Below, in pieces: positions 48,040-59,242 of a DNA stretch of 64,000 nt (positions within the stretch are counted from its first letter, which is position 1; every line of letters begins with the position of its first letter). The notes below the pieces were generated by a model. That model was not told where the DNA came from. It saw nothing but the letters and a program-made list of their open reading frames with translations, and made no database searches. The position numbers and the translations under genes were made by a program. Location of the stretch: contig CM066924.1 in assembly GCA_033964015.1 (NCBI GenBank), positions 10,752,625 to 10,816,624 of the forward strand, in the 5' to 3' direction. Source of the stretch: Scolanthus callimorphus (lineage: Eukaryota > Cnidaria > Anthozoa > Actiniaria > Edwardsiidae).

Positions 48040-48815
48040 TCTGCCTCAGTCAAAGTAAGGAGAGACCTTTCGAAAATGAGTGTTATCAACACTCTCCCAG
48101 TTTCAAATGCCGCAAAATCGCGTCTTTTTAAAGACTTAAAAGTTGACTTCAATGACTTAAAAGTACTTCCTGCTGACCGGCAAGTATTGTGGATTCACAA
48201 ACGAACGCGTTATCTGCTCCCCATCCCTACCTTCCACGGGTAATACCCTTAGCAACGGAACCTGAGAATCCCCCACAATCTGGGACTCGACTATATCGCA
48301 ATACACGTAAATATTATGGAATCCATGATCTAGATCGGCTTCTCTCTTGGCAGTGGTGGCACCCGTATAGAGCTTGTTTTTCTCGAATCCCAACATTTCC
48401 CCAATTCCGTGGAGCAAGACTGTAATGTTTGCTGTAGTTTGCAGCGTGACTTGTGAGATAACTAGTCGTACGTAAAACGCGTGTTTTTAAATTTGTTTTC
48501 TAAGTTTTGAAGTTCTTGGTTCAACGCTTGGATAATGCTTTCAATGGATGGGTAGTGACCTTCTGGCACTATACATGTGTTTGGCGCTTTATCTGGTGTG
48601 GTTGTATCTTCCAAGTAAAGGCGATTCCAGTCGTTTGTTTTACGCACGTTTTTCCACGAATGGGGATATTGCACTTCGACAATGCCAATTTGCCATTCGC
48701 CGCAAAGAATGAGGGCTTGAGGGAGCTTAATTCGGTACTGGGCCAGGGTGTTGTCTTTAAATACATCCATACTCCCGTTAGAGGGGAGCCACAAATAAAA
48801 CTGCGTACTTTCCAT
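48038..48815 (-). pseudogene. Minor-capsid-like Polinton protein, frameshifted
   Basis: ATG at 48815 begins MESTQFYLWLPSNGSMDVF, followed by AQYRIKLPQALILCGEWQIG and VQYPHSWKNV, typical of a conserved gene of these cassettes. This frame stops at 48462. The family continues in another frame (MLGFEKNKLYTG, then FHNIYVYCDIVESQIVGD, then PLLRVLPVEGRDGEQI) to a TAA at 48157, and a third frame carries the end (FETGRVLITLIF) to a TGA overlapping the next ATG (ATGA). At least two frameshifts and stops make it non-functional. A virion surface or minor capsid role is inferred only from context. Confidence 0.6.
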
Positions 48816-48892
48816 GCTGACTAGAGTAAAGTGACTACAAAACTCAAATGCTGTGTTTTTTAATACGTTTATTGATTTATTCACTCATTTTA

Positions 48893-49877
48893 CAACCGTT
48901 TTTAGATCACTTGCGGGCACCCAAGAATTAAATTTCTCGCCCCAGCCTAACCATTTGATGAGGTATTCGGTCTTTCCTTTCTGTTTTCGTTTACGTAAAA
49001 CTTTCTCTACTTTATAAACGTTATCTGTTTTGACCACGGCTTGAATTTCCGGCTCATAGAACACGCCTCCGATCTCCTCGCCAAGTTAGTCGATTAATCG
49101 GTAGACGGGCAGTCTCCTGCGCAGTCGTTCAGCAATGGTGAATATTTCAGTGCTCCAATTTGCCTTGTACCCCTTGTCGAATATTTTCTTGGCTATGCTC
49201 ACGCGCACCTTGTCTTTGACTTGGTGTTTAAAACGCACGGGGCGCGAGACTGATTTTCAATACAAAGTATGCCATACTTGATCTTCGCTGTTTTTTGTCA
49301 CGTCCACGGACGCATTTGATTACTACGGTGAAAGGCGTGGTTGTACGACTCTACGAGGTCAGTCAGAACTTTTGGCCTCGCTATGTGTTGTGAAAAACCG
49401 AACTTTTTCTTTCTTCAGATAGGTCTGAAATATTTTGTTGAGGAATTCCGAACCCTTGTCTGTCTTCAAGATCTTGGTTTTTGTGTCTTGAAAATCTTTT
49501 GAAGGCATCCGTGATTTCATTTCCAGACTTTGTTTTCAGAGGGATGGCCCATGCGAACTTGCTAAAACGTCAATACATGTCAACAGGAACTTGTAGCCTT
49601 TGCTGAATTTGCTGAGAGAGGAAACGTCTACCAGGTCCGCTTGGTACTGCACGTTTTTCCCTCCTGTGATAACTTTGTTTCTTGGAAAGTTTTTCCTGAC
49701 TGGTTTGTGAAACGTGTAGACCTCTTGCGCTTTCAACCACTCTCCTACTTTCTTCCGTGTGATCTTTTTAAGCCCTTTCTGTTTTGCAGCACGGAAAACA
49801 GCCTCCACACCTGAAAAGCTTGCGCCACTTTTGGACTGTAATATATTTTTTTTCAACTCGTATGTTTCGTCCGCCAT
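48893..49877 (-). pseudogene. Polinton retroviral-like integrase with C-terminal chromodomain, degraded
   Basis: ATG at 49877 (MADETYELKKNIL). An N-terminal helical/zinc-type region with KKVGEWLKAQEVYTFHKPVR leads to the catalytic core: YQADLVDVSSLSK holds the first Asp, and KTDKGSEFLN near 49450 (another frame) the second. FFTTHSEAK near 49390 is followed almost at once by LTDLVESYNHAFHRSN, so the segment that should carry the catalytic Glu is missing. From about 49080 to 48893 a further frame encodes a chromodomain: DNVYKVEKVLRKR, then TEYLIKWLGWG, then SWVPASDL, and a TGA. In this family the integrase inserts the element, and the chromodomain can steer it to marked chromatin. Several frameshifts make this copy inactive. 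Confidence 0.75.
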
Positions 49878-52248
49878 CGATTTCAGAACTTTGGATGCTT
49901 ATTGTTCCACCACAGCAGGCTGATATACAGCGCATTTTACGAAATATGTCTTGCAGTGAAATATTGGGAAGTCCACCAAGACATCCGCAACCCATGACCT
50001 ACCGTTCACACCGATAAAACAATACTGGTGTACATCACATTTATATATCTCAGTGACAGTCGTGTCCTCTGAGACAAAGAGGACAATTATTGGTGCATCG
50101 TACTGACGTGACCTCTAGTCGTCTTAGGGGGTGACGGTAATCTTGCACCAAACAGTAAATAAGGGGTATAATGATTAGGACTAGCATGGCGATCAGAAAC
50201 ATCTAGCTTGGGACTGGCTTGGGTATAAACGACACCGTTGTTATTTGAACGGCCTGCTTATTGACGAATTAAACAATAACACTTTTGATTACAGCTTTAT
50301 TGTGTGAATACAGCGATCGTTTTTCACAGTAGAGCCACCAGTCACAGTTTTAATATATGAAAGGAGAGGACACCTCCCACCCCTTTTTCATAAAATGTAT
50401 TATCTTTTGATCCTTTTTCATGGAATATTAGCCGTAACCACATGATTAAGTTTAGTACAAATGACACTTTATTATATTTACATTGATCATTAGAAATTTA
50501 CAGAGCTTATTTTGTTATTGGCAATGGTTATACAGCCTTCGCACATATCTCCATAATACAATGGACACTCGCACACTCGACATTTGTAATATATAGATTT
50601 AGCCACTGGCTAAAAGCGGAGCTCCCTCAGTTACATATTTTTCCATGAGAATGGGTTCCCATTCTCGGTACTAACTCCTTCCAATGGAATGATATTATAG
50701 CAAAGCACAAATGGCAATAAAGAGAAAAACGTTATTTGACATGACTTTTACTGTGTCATCTTCCAATATCTCCAAATTATTGAAAATGTTAGTGTTATTG
50801 TATAAAACACAGTATGGAGGAATGAGTATGGATCTTTTCTGGAATCCTATGATTCTACAATACTTAATTAATTAGATTACAATCAAAAACGTATATGTAA
50901 TTTATAGCTGGAATGCTTGAACTAAAACTTGAACAGCCAATAGGAAGTATATTTCCAGGTATGAAAGAAAAGCTGGGGTGGGGCGCTCCCTAATATATTG
51001 TATGTTTTTGGGGCTCCTGAGGTCTGCCATGTTTTTTTTGTCACTGATAGGGTATGTTTTTCAGTATGGCTTCTCACAATTAGTGATGATAAAACCTTTA
51101 CATAGAAATGCATTCAAAACCATTCCAGCACCATAGCTAATGGGGGGGAGTAACATTTTCAATGTCAACATGTGGGGAAAACCTGCTTGCCCACCCAGCA
51201 AAAAAAAGAAAGGATGACTAAGGCTTGCCCCCCCCCCCCCCCCCCCCCCCCAGCAGAAATTTCCACCTTAGGCCTTGATAACACAAGAAGCTGATATTTC
51301 ATGCAAATCAGACATCAGACACACCTTGAGAAAGGTGTCACATGCAAAACAGAAACTTCTCAATGCCATAAGAAGGTTTGTGTCGCATGCAAAACAGAAA
51401 CCTCGCAATGCCATAACTCGATGATACCCAAATTTTACATAAGTATTCAATTTCTCTAAATCTATATACTGATTATCATATGACTGTAGTGAAAGCAATT
51501 CAGGAGTAATTCACTATCCAATCAAATGCAATAGAAATTCGTCAACGAACTCGCCTTTGTGAGTGAAGTAATTACAAGTAGTTGTGTTATTATTTTCTCT
51601 ATGCGATCTAATTGGCAGAAGGGTCAAAGATCATGCTCTTGAACAATCACAACCCAAACTAATCGCAATTACCAAGTAATTTAAAATTACCCACGACAGT
51701 CAGACAGTCTTACGTAAACCATGCATGGCTATGGATACTTAGTAGTAGCTGAACATACTGGAGTACCATTGTTTTTGTAAGAGCCACAATAATAATTAGT
51801 TCATCAAATCAGGGTAAATAAAATATTTCTTTTTTTATCATCTAATTGGTTAATTTCGTCTAATTTAATTTCATTTTTTGCCACATCAGACATTAGTTAA
51901 GGATTGTTATAATTGTATAGTAACAAATAACATACATTTTGGTAACAAAGTATAAGAAGGAAATATAATAATATGTCAACAGTATTGGACCCCCCATACC
52001 CGTCAACCCAACTTCGTCAAAAATCTTGTGATTCCCCCTCACATGGCAGGAAAATACAACTTAAATGTATGAAAAATTGCAGAGAGCGACAATGGTGAAA
52101 TACAGTAAATGTATAAAAAATGTCAATCATGCGGGTGACACTGGCTTCAAAATCTTGTGACACCTGCCTAATGCGGGTGAGTTGACAGCCATGCCCCCTC
52201 CCAAAAAGTAGTATTTATATGCCTATATCATGTGCAATTATCTTGTAT
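49878..52248. other. Non-coding DNA, no gene recognised
   Basis: AT-rich. A 39-bp segment at 50587-50625 (ATAGATTTAGCCACTGGCTA core) is shared exactly with 56150-56188. A poly-C run of about 20 lies at 51230-51252. Two near-copies of ATGCAAAACAGAAAC occur at 51340 and 51378. No Polinton terminal repeat was identified. Confidence 0.4.
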
Positions 52249-53420
52249 CAGGCCCTCCTATCATAATTCATTTTTCAATAATAATGAAAAATATGATCTA
52301 CTTAACCTACCAATAGAAGACCACTTTGTCCCTAGCATGCTCTGGATTGCATCTAGTTCCATTTTGGGAACAAAATAAAATTTAATTAAATTCTCACTCC
52401 ATGTTAGTCTCATTCAATTGTTGTAGGGTAAATATTTTTTAGTTCAATAAAAAATATAAAAAATTAGAACTAATTCATACACGATAAACTTTTTTCTAAA
52501 TCTGTTTAAAAGGTGATTGGATGTGACATGCAGTTTAGCAATTAATGAATTCTGTGAGTATGATATGGATAATTAATCAGATCAATGGTGGTATTATTAT
52601 TATCCATTGAGGTAAAATGTCAGTGTAGATAACATCCCCTAGATCTTAATAATTATCCATATCATACAAAGCTGAATTCATTGATTGTTTTATTATTCAT
52701 TCAAGCTTTTAATTGTTTTATTATTCATTCAAAATAGATTTCCCAGCTTTAATTCTTTGAGGGAGCTGACAGGGCTTGAAACTAAATACTAATCAAAGTC
52801 ATAATTTTATGCCATGTACCATGTAATTCATCAAGAGTCTAGGCGTAAATACACTAAGCGAACACTGTAGAAAATGAAAAAACAGTCGTTATTTTATGCC
52901 TTATTTGAAAATGTTAGGTGTAAAGGAAATTTTTTAGGTGTATTTACACCTGTATCTGGCACAATTTCAAGCCATGAAGCAGCCAGTTTGCCATCCTGCC
53001 TACAAAGGTGTGATGTCACACTTGCAACAACTTTCAACTTATCCAGTCTTTGAAGTCATTGATGGAATTAGTCGCTCGCCTTTAAAAACATCAAGAATTT
53101 GCCAGTGGTGATCAACCAATCAGAAGCAGGAAAATATGGTGAATGAATATTTATTCATTTATTTATACATACTAATAAACATACAATGTACATGTATCTT
53201 CAATGTATTTTTTTTAGTACATTCAAGTCAACTGTATATTTCCGTTCACAAAAATTGATGATTAACAAAGAAATGTACAACCTTGAATGAGGCTAATATT
53301 GAGGGAGAATTGCAGATGATACAGAACATGTTAGGGACCCCTCACAGAGTGGTCTTCTATTGGAAGGCAAGTAGATCATATTTTTGATAATTATAAAAAA
53401 AGAAATGATAGGAGTGCCTG
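52249..53420. mobile_element. 1.17-kb element with about 100-bp terminal inverted repeats
   Basis: The left end CAGGCCCTCCTATCAT and right end ATGATAGGAGTGCCTG are inverted. Homology extends imperfectly through AAAATATGATCTACTT and CCAATAGAAGACCACT. An inner hairpin lies at about 52540-52690 (TATGATATGGATAATTA versus TAATTATCCATATCAT). No ORF; non-autonomous. No target-site duplication found. Confidence 0.65.
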
Positions 53421-54781
53421 AAACAGGCAATACCATGTTATAAAATCAATTTCAGGGGCCTGTCAAACTTCAAGTAAATGACAATTCGAAGAAAAACATC
53501 CTCTATGTTGAATCCCCTTGGTTGATATTTTAAATGAGCAAAATTTAAACTTCCACTTCTAATTCATGCCTGACACTGCCGACCAGAGAAACAATAAACT
53601 AAAAAATATCATTGCATAAATAGTGATAGAGAGCAATAATTATCCCTAGATAGGTGTCTCCACTTACCTGTCATATGTGAAATACTCTGTGAAGCATACC
53701 CTGCAGGAATACATCTTGGGAATTTCTACAAAATTAAATTAAACACAAAAGTTAATTTATAATCGACCCCGTAAAATTTACTATCAATCCGTCTCTCTCG
53801 TCTACTACCACAAGAGAAAACTCGTTGTAGCCGAACCAAATTGAGAAGTCGGAATATATAGAAAGTGTCTCAATTTTAAGAATTGTTAGCTAACTTACAT
53901 TAGAGAATTCAAGAATCATTGTACCATTATCTAAATCTGAATTTTGGAGCCGCTTGGAGAAAGCTCGCGAGCTCAAAATGGCTGCTATGCGTGACACTAT
54001 TACATGACTTTCTCCCGAGTCTCCACGCCAAAGGATAAACACAGCCACTGAGAGTAACGGCAGTCAGCTCTACTAAATCACTAGAAAATACGGCAATCCT
54101 GAAAAAAGCTTAACACAAAAAGCTGAGCGTGCAAAAATAACAAATCTCCCGAGAGAAATCTCTCTTTGCGCGCGGCTACGATCGTCCCGTGCAACTTTCA
54201 TCTTTTTTTCAAACTAGCGTAGTAGCGAGCCGAAAAACAGCCGCAAAAACTCGAATGAAAGTTTGCGATTGATAAAAAATGATTACTACTAAATGTCCCT
54301 TTTATACTCTAGCTACAAAGTTCAAGTACCAACCTTGAGAATTAGTTTCTTATCATTGTTTGTGCTTTCTCTCGCGCGCTAGCTCTTCGTTTGTCTTCTT
54401 TTTCGACATGTCTTCCCTGGCAATTCTCCTCTACGGCGCTTTGTTTCTTTCCCACGACAAACTTTATTTCTTCATGTTCATGACATCGGTCTCAGCTTCT
54501 TTCCGCTCCATGGTAACTCATTTTCTCAATTTTGATTTGTCAGCTTGATTTAACGTTTCATTTCTTTATGAAGAGGAAAATCCGTCTTCCTCATGACGAA
54601 AACTGACACGAAGTCACGAAGTTCACACGAAGTAAAGTCTTAAAGAAAAAAATCCCCTTTCAAATAAAATCGCCAATCGCCAATTTGAACGCGCGAGCGT
54701 GCTCATTTTCCCGCCTAAACCGAGACAGGCAACCCACGCCTCTACGACGACGGACACACGGACGAACAAACCGGAAGTCCA
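53421..54781. other. Non-coding DNA, no confident gene
   Basis: Short ORFs only. The part 53940-54260 is richer in CpG. A short minus-strand frame starting MSKKKTNEELARERK (near 54410) could be a first exon, but no partner exon was found. Confidence 0.35.
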
Positions 54782-55216
54782 TCAGAAAACAGGTCGATGC
54801 ATATACACTTTTGTGTTGTTTCCTTTCTCCTGCATGTAGCTATGGGGCTCCGCTACGGATTTGTATGGTTCACAACGCGCTTCAAATGTTCTGGCCTCTA
54901 AAATGTTCAAATGTTCGTTCTTGTTTTTCTTTAAAGATGGCTCTTCTTCTTCTCCTTCCGGCAAAGCCGTGGTCTTGGTGTTTGCGTGTTGTCTTTTAAG
55001 CTTAGGCCGCTCTGAAATAAGCACATCTTCTATGTCTTCGACGTCTTCAGACTCGGGCGGCGACTTGGGTGGATTCAATGTCACACCGTCCTTAGAAGGG
55101 CGCCTCTTTGTTGGAGAGACTTGAACAAATCTGCGGATGTGGACTTTGATCTGGCCTCGGAATTGACACACAATTGCGTAGTAATCGCGGGGTCCAAGTT
55201 TGTACGTGACTTCCAT
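54782..55216 (-). CDS. Intronless PC4-like (p15 coactivator type) protein
   Basis: 144 codons, ATG at 55216. Residues 6-50 match the PC4 single-stranded DNA-binding fold: YKLGPRDYYAIVCQFRG (5-21), KVHIRRF (24-30), a basic turn TKRRPSKDG (36-44) and VTLNPPK (45-51), against the family pattern LGxxRxVxVxxFxGKxxVDIRxY...GxKGISLNPEQW. The tryptophan after LNP is missing and the sequence then becomes acidic (ESEDVEDIEDV) and basic/acidic alternating, without the dimerisation helix. PC4 proteins bind melted DNA and assist RNA polymerase II transcription in the nucleus. A TATA box lies 52 bp upstream of the ATG. No introns, which could mean a retrocopy or mobile-element origin. Confidence 0.6.
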   Translation of the reverse strand: MEVTYKLGPRDYYAIVCQFRGQIKVHIRRFVQVSPTKRRPSKDGVTLNPPKSPPESEDVEDIEDVLISERPKLKRQHANTKTTALPEGEEEEPSLKKNKNEHLNILEARTFEARCEPYKSVAEPHSYMQEKGNNTKVYMHRPVF

Positions 55217-55267
55217 CGTCTTGGTGAATTCAACTTGTAATGAAAATCTAGGGGAGTTGTTCCGAGT

Positions 55268-55276
55268 TTTTATATA
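55268..55276 (-). promoter_or_regulatory. TATA box of the PC4-like gene
   Basis: TATATAAAA on the minus strand, about 52 bp before the ATG, which would place initiation some 20 bp upstream of it. Confidence 0.5.
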
Positions 55277-56149
55277 TCACTGCGACATGTCGACCAATCA
55301 CAGGACCCTTCTTTTGTCTGTTTTCGTGTGCTTTATGGGGAAGCAAAGCGTAGGGTGTCAACATAAGGGGTGGTTTCTTTGTCCCAGACTGCCAAAGGTG
55401 TCGAAAGTTGGGGTGTACATGTTGTCCTTCATCTCACACCCCTTTTTTCATGGCATATAGTATCTCCCACCCCTTTTTACGGAATAAATTCTCTCCCACC
55501 CCTTGACGATTACAAAACATTATGACGTCATTGTTTGGTTGTCATGGTGACCCCTCAACCAATCAGAAGCCTTGCACTTCAATTTAATTAGATTCCACTT
55601 CAAAATGGGGGCTCCGATCATCGCTGCTAGACTACTCCCGTAGTGTACGCACTCATTTAAGTCTAAATTGACACGCTGGGCTGGCAAGTAATCAAATGCC
55701 GCCAGGACGGTATTACTCAAAGAGTTTTCATCCACTAAAGGAAACAGAGTGTTACGAGCTAAACAGAGTGTTATAGGTGAAACGTTTATTAGCCATATAA
55801 ATTGTACGCGCTTCGGTTAGTCTTAAATGTCGTCCCTGTAACGACTTGCATACGTTAAACAAGTCAGCTACAACGCCGATCACACATGCGAACATCAATT
55901 ATGGCTATTAGCCGTCTAGTATTGTATGCACTCGGGCAAGTCCAAATTGATGTCCCATCAACAAAATTTCAAACTCAAAACTCATCCCATAACACACTTA
56001 GCACACATAGGGACTTCAAATACCGTTATAGTTTTATTAGCCTTATAATTTTGCACGCGCTTCGGGATTTCTTCGGGATATCTTAATTAACGTTTATCAC
56101 ATCAGCTAAAAGGACGATCACACAGTCTTCAATTATGGTTATTAGCCGT
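55277..56149. other. Non-coding DNA, no gene recognised
   Basis: Contains repeated CTCCCACCCCTTTTT motifs (about 55434-55503) and CACGCGCTTCGG-type phrases recurring at about 55807, 56054 and 57640. Confidence 0.4.
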
Positions 56150-57630
56150 TAATATATAGATTTAGCCACTGGCTAAAAGCGGAGCTCCTGGTTATAAAAT
56201 TTTCTATGTGAATGAAAGGGATTCCCATGTGTACATGGTTTATATGGTTGCTTTAGAGTCTTCACGAGATATTAATTTTTCAAGCATAGATGACGTCATC
56301 GATGACGTCATATCACGTGACCACTTCATTTCGTTCATATGGTGGCCTAGACTACACTACCCAAGTTTGGTTCTTTTAGAGTTTTCCCTTCACGAGATAT
56401 TATTTTTTCAAGCATAGATGACGTCATCGATGACGTCACATCACGTGACCACTTCATTTTGCTCATCTGGTGACCTAGACCACACTACCCAAGTTTGGTT
56501 GTTCTAGAGTCTTCTCTTGACGAGATATTCATTTTTTAAGCATAGATGACGTCATCGGTGACGTCACATCACGTGACCACTTCATTTCGCTCATCTGGTG
56601 ACCAAGACCACACTGCCCAAGTTTGGTTGTTTTAGAGTCTTCTCTTCACGAGATATTCATTTTTCAAGCATAGATGACGTCATCGATAACGTCATATCAC
56701 GTGACCACTTCATTTCGATCATATGGTGGCCTAGACCACACTACCCAAGTTTGGTTCTTTTAGAGTTTTCCCTTCACGAGATATTATTTTTTCAAGCATA
56801 GATGACGTCATCGATGACGTCACATCACGTGACCACTTCATTTTGCTCATCTGGTGACCTAGACCACACTACCCAAGTTGGTTGTTCTAGAGTCTTCTCT
56901 TGACGAGATATTCATTTTTAAAGCATAGATGACGTCATCGATGACGTCACATCACGTGACCACCTCATTTCGCTCATCTGGTGACCTAGACCACACTACC
57001 CAAGTTTGATTGTTTTAGAGTCTTCTCTTCACGAGATATTCATTTTTCAAGCATAGATGACGTCATTGATGACGTCACATCACGTGACCACTTCATTTCG
57101 CTCATCTGGTGACCAAGACCACACTACCCAAGTTGGTTGTTTTAGAGTCTTCTCTTCACGAGATATTCATTTTTCAAGCATAGATGACGTCATCGATGAC
57201 GTCACATCACGTGACCGTGCTACAGCACCCCCCTTGTGGCATAGACAAAATATCCCAAGTATGGCTGTCTTAGCATGTTCCCTTGAGGAGATATAATTTT
57301 TCTTTGCATACCACAGGGTTCCCATGTGTACACGGACGACGGACGGCGGACGGACGGCGGACACTATAGGTTTAATACCAGAAAAATAAAGAAAAAATCA
57401 TATCTCCCGAAGGGAAGCTTCTCTAGAAGCCAAACTTGGACAAACTTTCAAAGACCATCAGAGGAACTCTACACCAAAGTCACGTTCCCTCACGCCATCA
57501 ATGACGTCATCAAAATGATCCAAAATGCCCGTGACGTTCAAAAATCAACTCGATGGTATACGTTTTTCCCTTAGGTATGGTGCTCCGCTTGCGCGGGCCT
57601 TCGGCCCGCGCTGGAGCTCCGCTATAAACC
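56150..57630. mobile_element. Repeat element framing a 128-bp tandem array
   Basis: The left end carries the 39-bp sequence also found at 50587. GGAGCTCC occurs near both ends (56181 and about 57612). Before and after the tandem array the phrase TTCCCATGTGTACA recurs (56221 and 57310), followed on the right by GGACGACGGACGGCGG repeats and GC-rich palindrome GCGGGCCTTCGGCCCGC near 57595. No ORF. Classification unknown. Confidence 0.5.
56285..57240. repeat. Eight tandem units of about 128 bp with paired CRE and E-box motifs
   Basis: Units start near 56291, 56419, 56547, 56678, 56803, 56930, 57058 and 57185 (spacing 125-131). Each has TGACGTCA twice, seven or so bases apart, with ATCGAT between in most, then ATCACGTGACC, and later ACCCAAGTTTGGTTGTT and CACGAGATATT. 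That gives about 16 CRE-type palindromes and 8 CACGTG boxes within 1 kb. Confidence 0.9.
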
Positions 57631-57949
57631 GTATGCACTTCGGCACGTCTGAATTGAGGTCCGAGTAAGTAGTTTCATACTCAACACACATCCGCTTAGA
57701 AGCTGAGCGCGCATATTAGGACTCAATTACTGTTACGGTTTACACTTAACAGCGCAACTCTTATGTATAGTTTTGGACAACTTCCGTAAGTCTTAATTGA
57801 GGTCCTAGTAACGAGTTTTATCCTGCAAACACATGAGTTAAAACGCCGAGTGCACAAACGGACTTCAGTTACGATCATTAACTTGTTCTTGTGACACCAA
57901 TTTAGACTTCAATGAGTGCGAACACTACGGGAGGGCTAAACACAGTCAT
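57631..57949. other. Non-coding DNA, no gene recognised
   Basis: Short imperfectly repeated phrases about once per 120 bp (AATTGAGGTCC near 57653 and 57793). No ORF. Confidence 0.4.
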
Positions 57950-59100
57950 TGAATGTGTATTCAGCGTCCTAAGATAGGGAAGAAAAAAACAAAACAGAAA
58001 CGCAGAATGTGTCAACGTTTCGGACATTTATTTCGGTCCTTCTTCAGGTCGACTAAAACTGTTACAAAATCACGTATATATATATACAAACAAGATAGAG
58101 AATACGGGATAATAAAAGGGGTAAGTTCTAGAGTTCGTCTTTGATATTCAGGCCATTTGGGCCATGGTTTTCAGGGTGTCCATCCAATAGCCCTCAACAC
58201 CTGTGAGGTCTCTGAAGTTAGAAACCCGCTTAATACATTTAAACTTCAGATCTTCTTCTTCTTTTCGCATCTCTGGCAGGTAATAAGGTACACAGCGTTC
58301 TTCGTTTTGTATTTGAGCTGACTGTTGATGTTATACTTTTTGCCGGTAGTGGTGCTGGAGAACGTGGCGCTCACATCCACATATGCGCATGTTACACACT
58401 TTTTGTCGCGGCACAGCTTCATGCCTCGCTGGGTTTCTATTGTGTCGGATGCTGGTAAACGAGCTCGCACCAGGTGGTCCCTCGGGTTTGGCGGGCGCCT
58501 GAATGCTACCATAGGTGGTTCTTGTAGCACTGCGCGTACCCTGTCAGAAATACAAGCGATGGGAAATGCGTCTCTGACAATCAGAGGCGCGTTACGTGGA
58601 TGGTACGTCATGACTAGCGGAACTCTGTTGTTGCTGCGCTGACGAGACCGCACCTGGAGAACATCGGAACGACGGTTCTGTGAGACTCTTGTGATGCTCT
58701 GCAGTACACGATCTTGTTTATACCCTCTTGAGATGAGAAACCTCGTGAGCTTATCACAGCGTTGGTGGAATGCTTCCTCGATCGAGCGGAACCTCCTCAA
58801 ACGCAGGGCTAAGGAGTACGCTATGCTTGTTTTGCAGTGGGTGCGGTGGGCATGATGTCCAGAGTAGGTACTGATGAGTGTCCGTGGGCTTGCAGTACAA
58901 GTCTGTCTGAAGGGAACCATGGGCCTTGGAGACTTTGACATCCAGGAAATCCACACTATCGGTAGACCGTGTAGCTGTGAATTTGATGGTTTCATGGATG
59001 TTGTTATGTCACTGTAGAAAATCTTCAAAGCTGTCTTCTCCATGGGTCCAAATACCGAAGATGTCATCTTAGTATCGCCACCAAATCAGAGGTTTTAGCG
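57950..59100 (-). pseudogene. Penelope-like element fragment (PLE-2)
   Basis: A minus-strand frame of 273 codons (59067-58246) plus a shifted segment (58954-58754). FLDVKVSK and CKPTDTHQYLLW in the shifted frame are RT thumb-region motifs of PLEs. The main frame then gives IEEAFHQRCDKLTRFLISRG, RVPLVMTYHPRN, VAFRRPPNPRDHLVRARLP and a cysteine motif CRDKKCVTC. It ends at NAVYLITCQRCEKK, where a GIY-YIG endonuclease domain should begin, so that domain is lost. The RT palm is also missing upstream. Downstream, 57990-58060 carries a GTTTCGGACATTTATTTCGG-type 3' tail. The copy is inactive. Confidence 0.7.
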
Positions 59101-59113
59101 GTGCTTGGCTGAG

Positions 59114-59242
59114 GATAGATAGAGATTATTACATGGTAAGAACTTGATATCGTTTTTATTCACGAGTTTTCGTGTCGGTATGACACGAAAAACGAGTGAA
59201 TAATACGATATCAAGCTCTTGCCATGTAATAATCTCTATCAA
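59114..59242. mobile_element. Hairpin MITE of about 128 bp
   Basis: GATAGAGATTATTACATGG at the left is inverted as CCATGTAATAATCTCTATC at the right. The arms continue with AAGAACTTGATATCG and CGATATCAAGCTCTTG and an inner TTTTCGTGTC/GACACGAAAA loop. Nearly the whole element is palindromic. It lies between two PLE relics. Confidence 0.8.

Larger units (their letters stand above)
46080..49877. mobile_element. Polinton/Maverick (adintovirus-like) fragment, decayed
   Basis: Two small plus-strand genes (46080-46903) face a minus-strand block: integrase, minor-capsid-like, pX-like and capsid genes. The cassette resembles the transposon-derived C. elegans F54H12 proteins and related invertebrate Polintons. 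Protein-primed DNA polymerase B, packaging ATPase and protease are not found, and no terminal inverted repeats were identified, so this is an internal remnant. Nearly every gene has a frameshift or stop. The minus-strand genes overlap by ATGA and TAATG. Confidence 0.75.
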
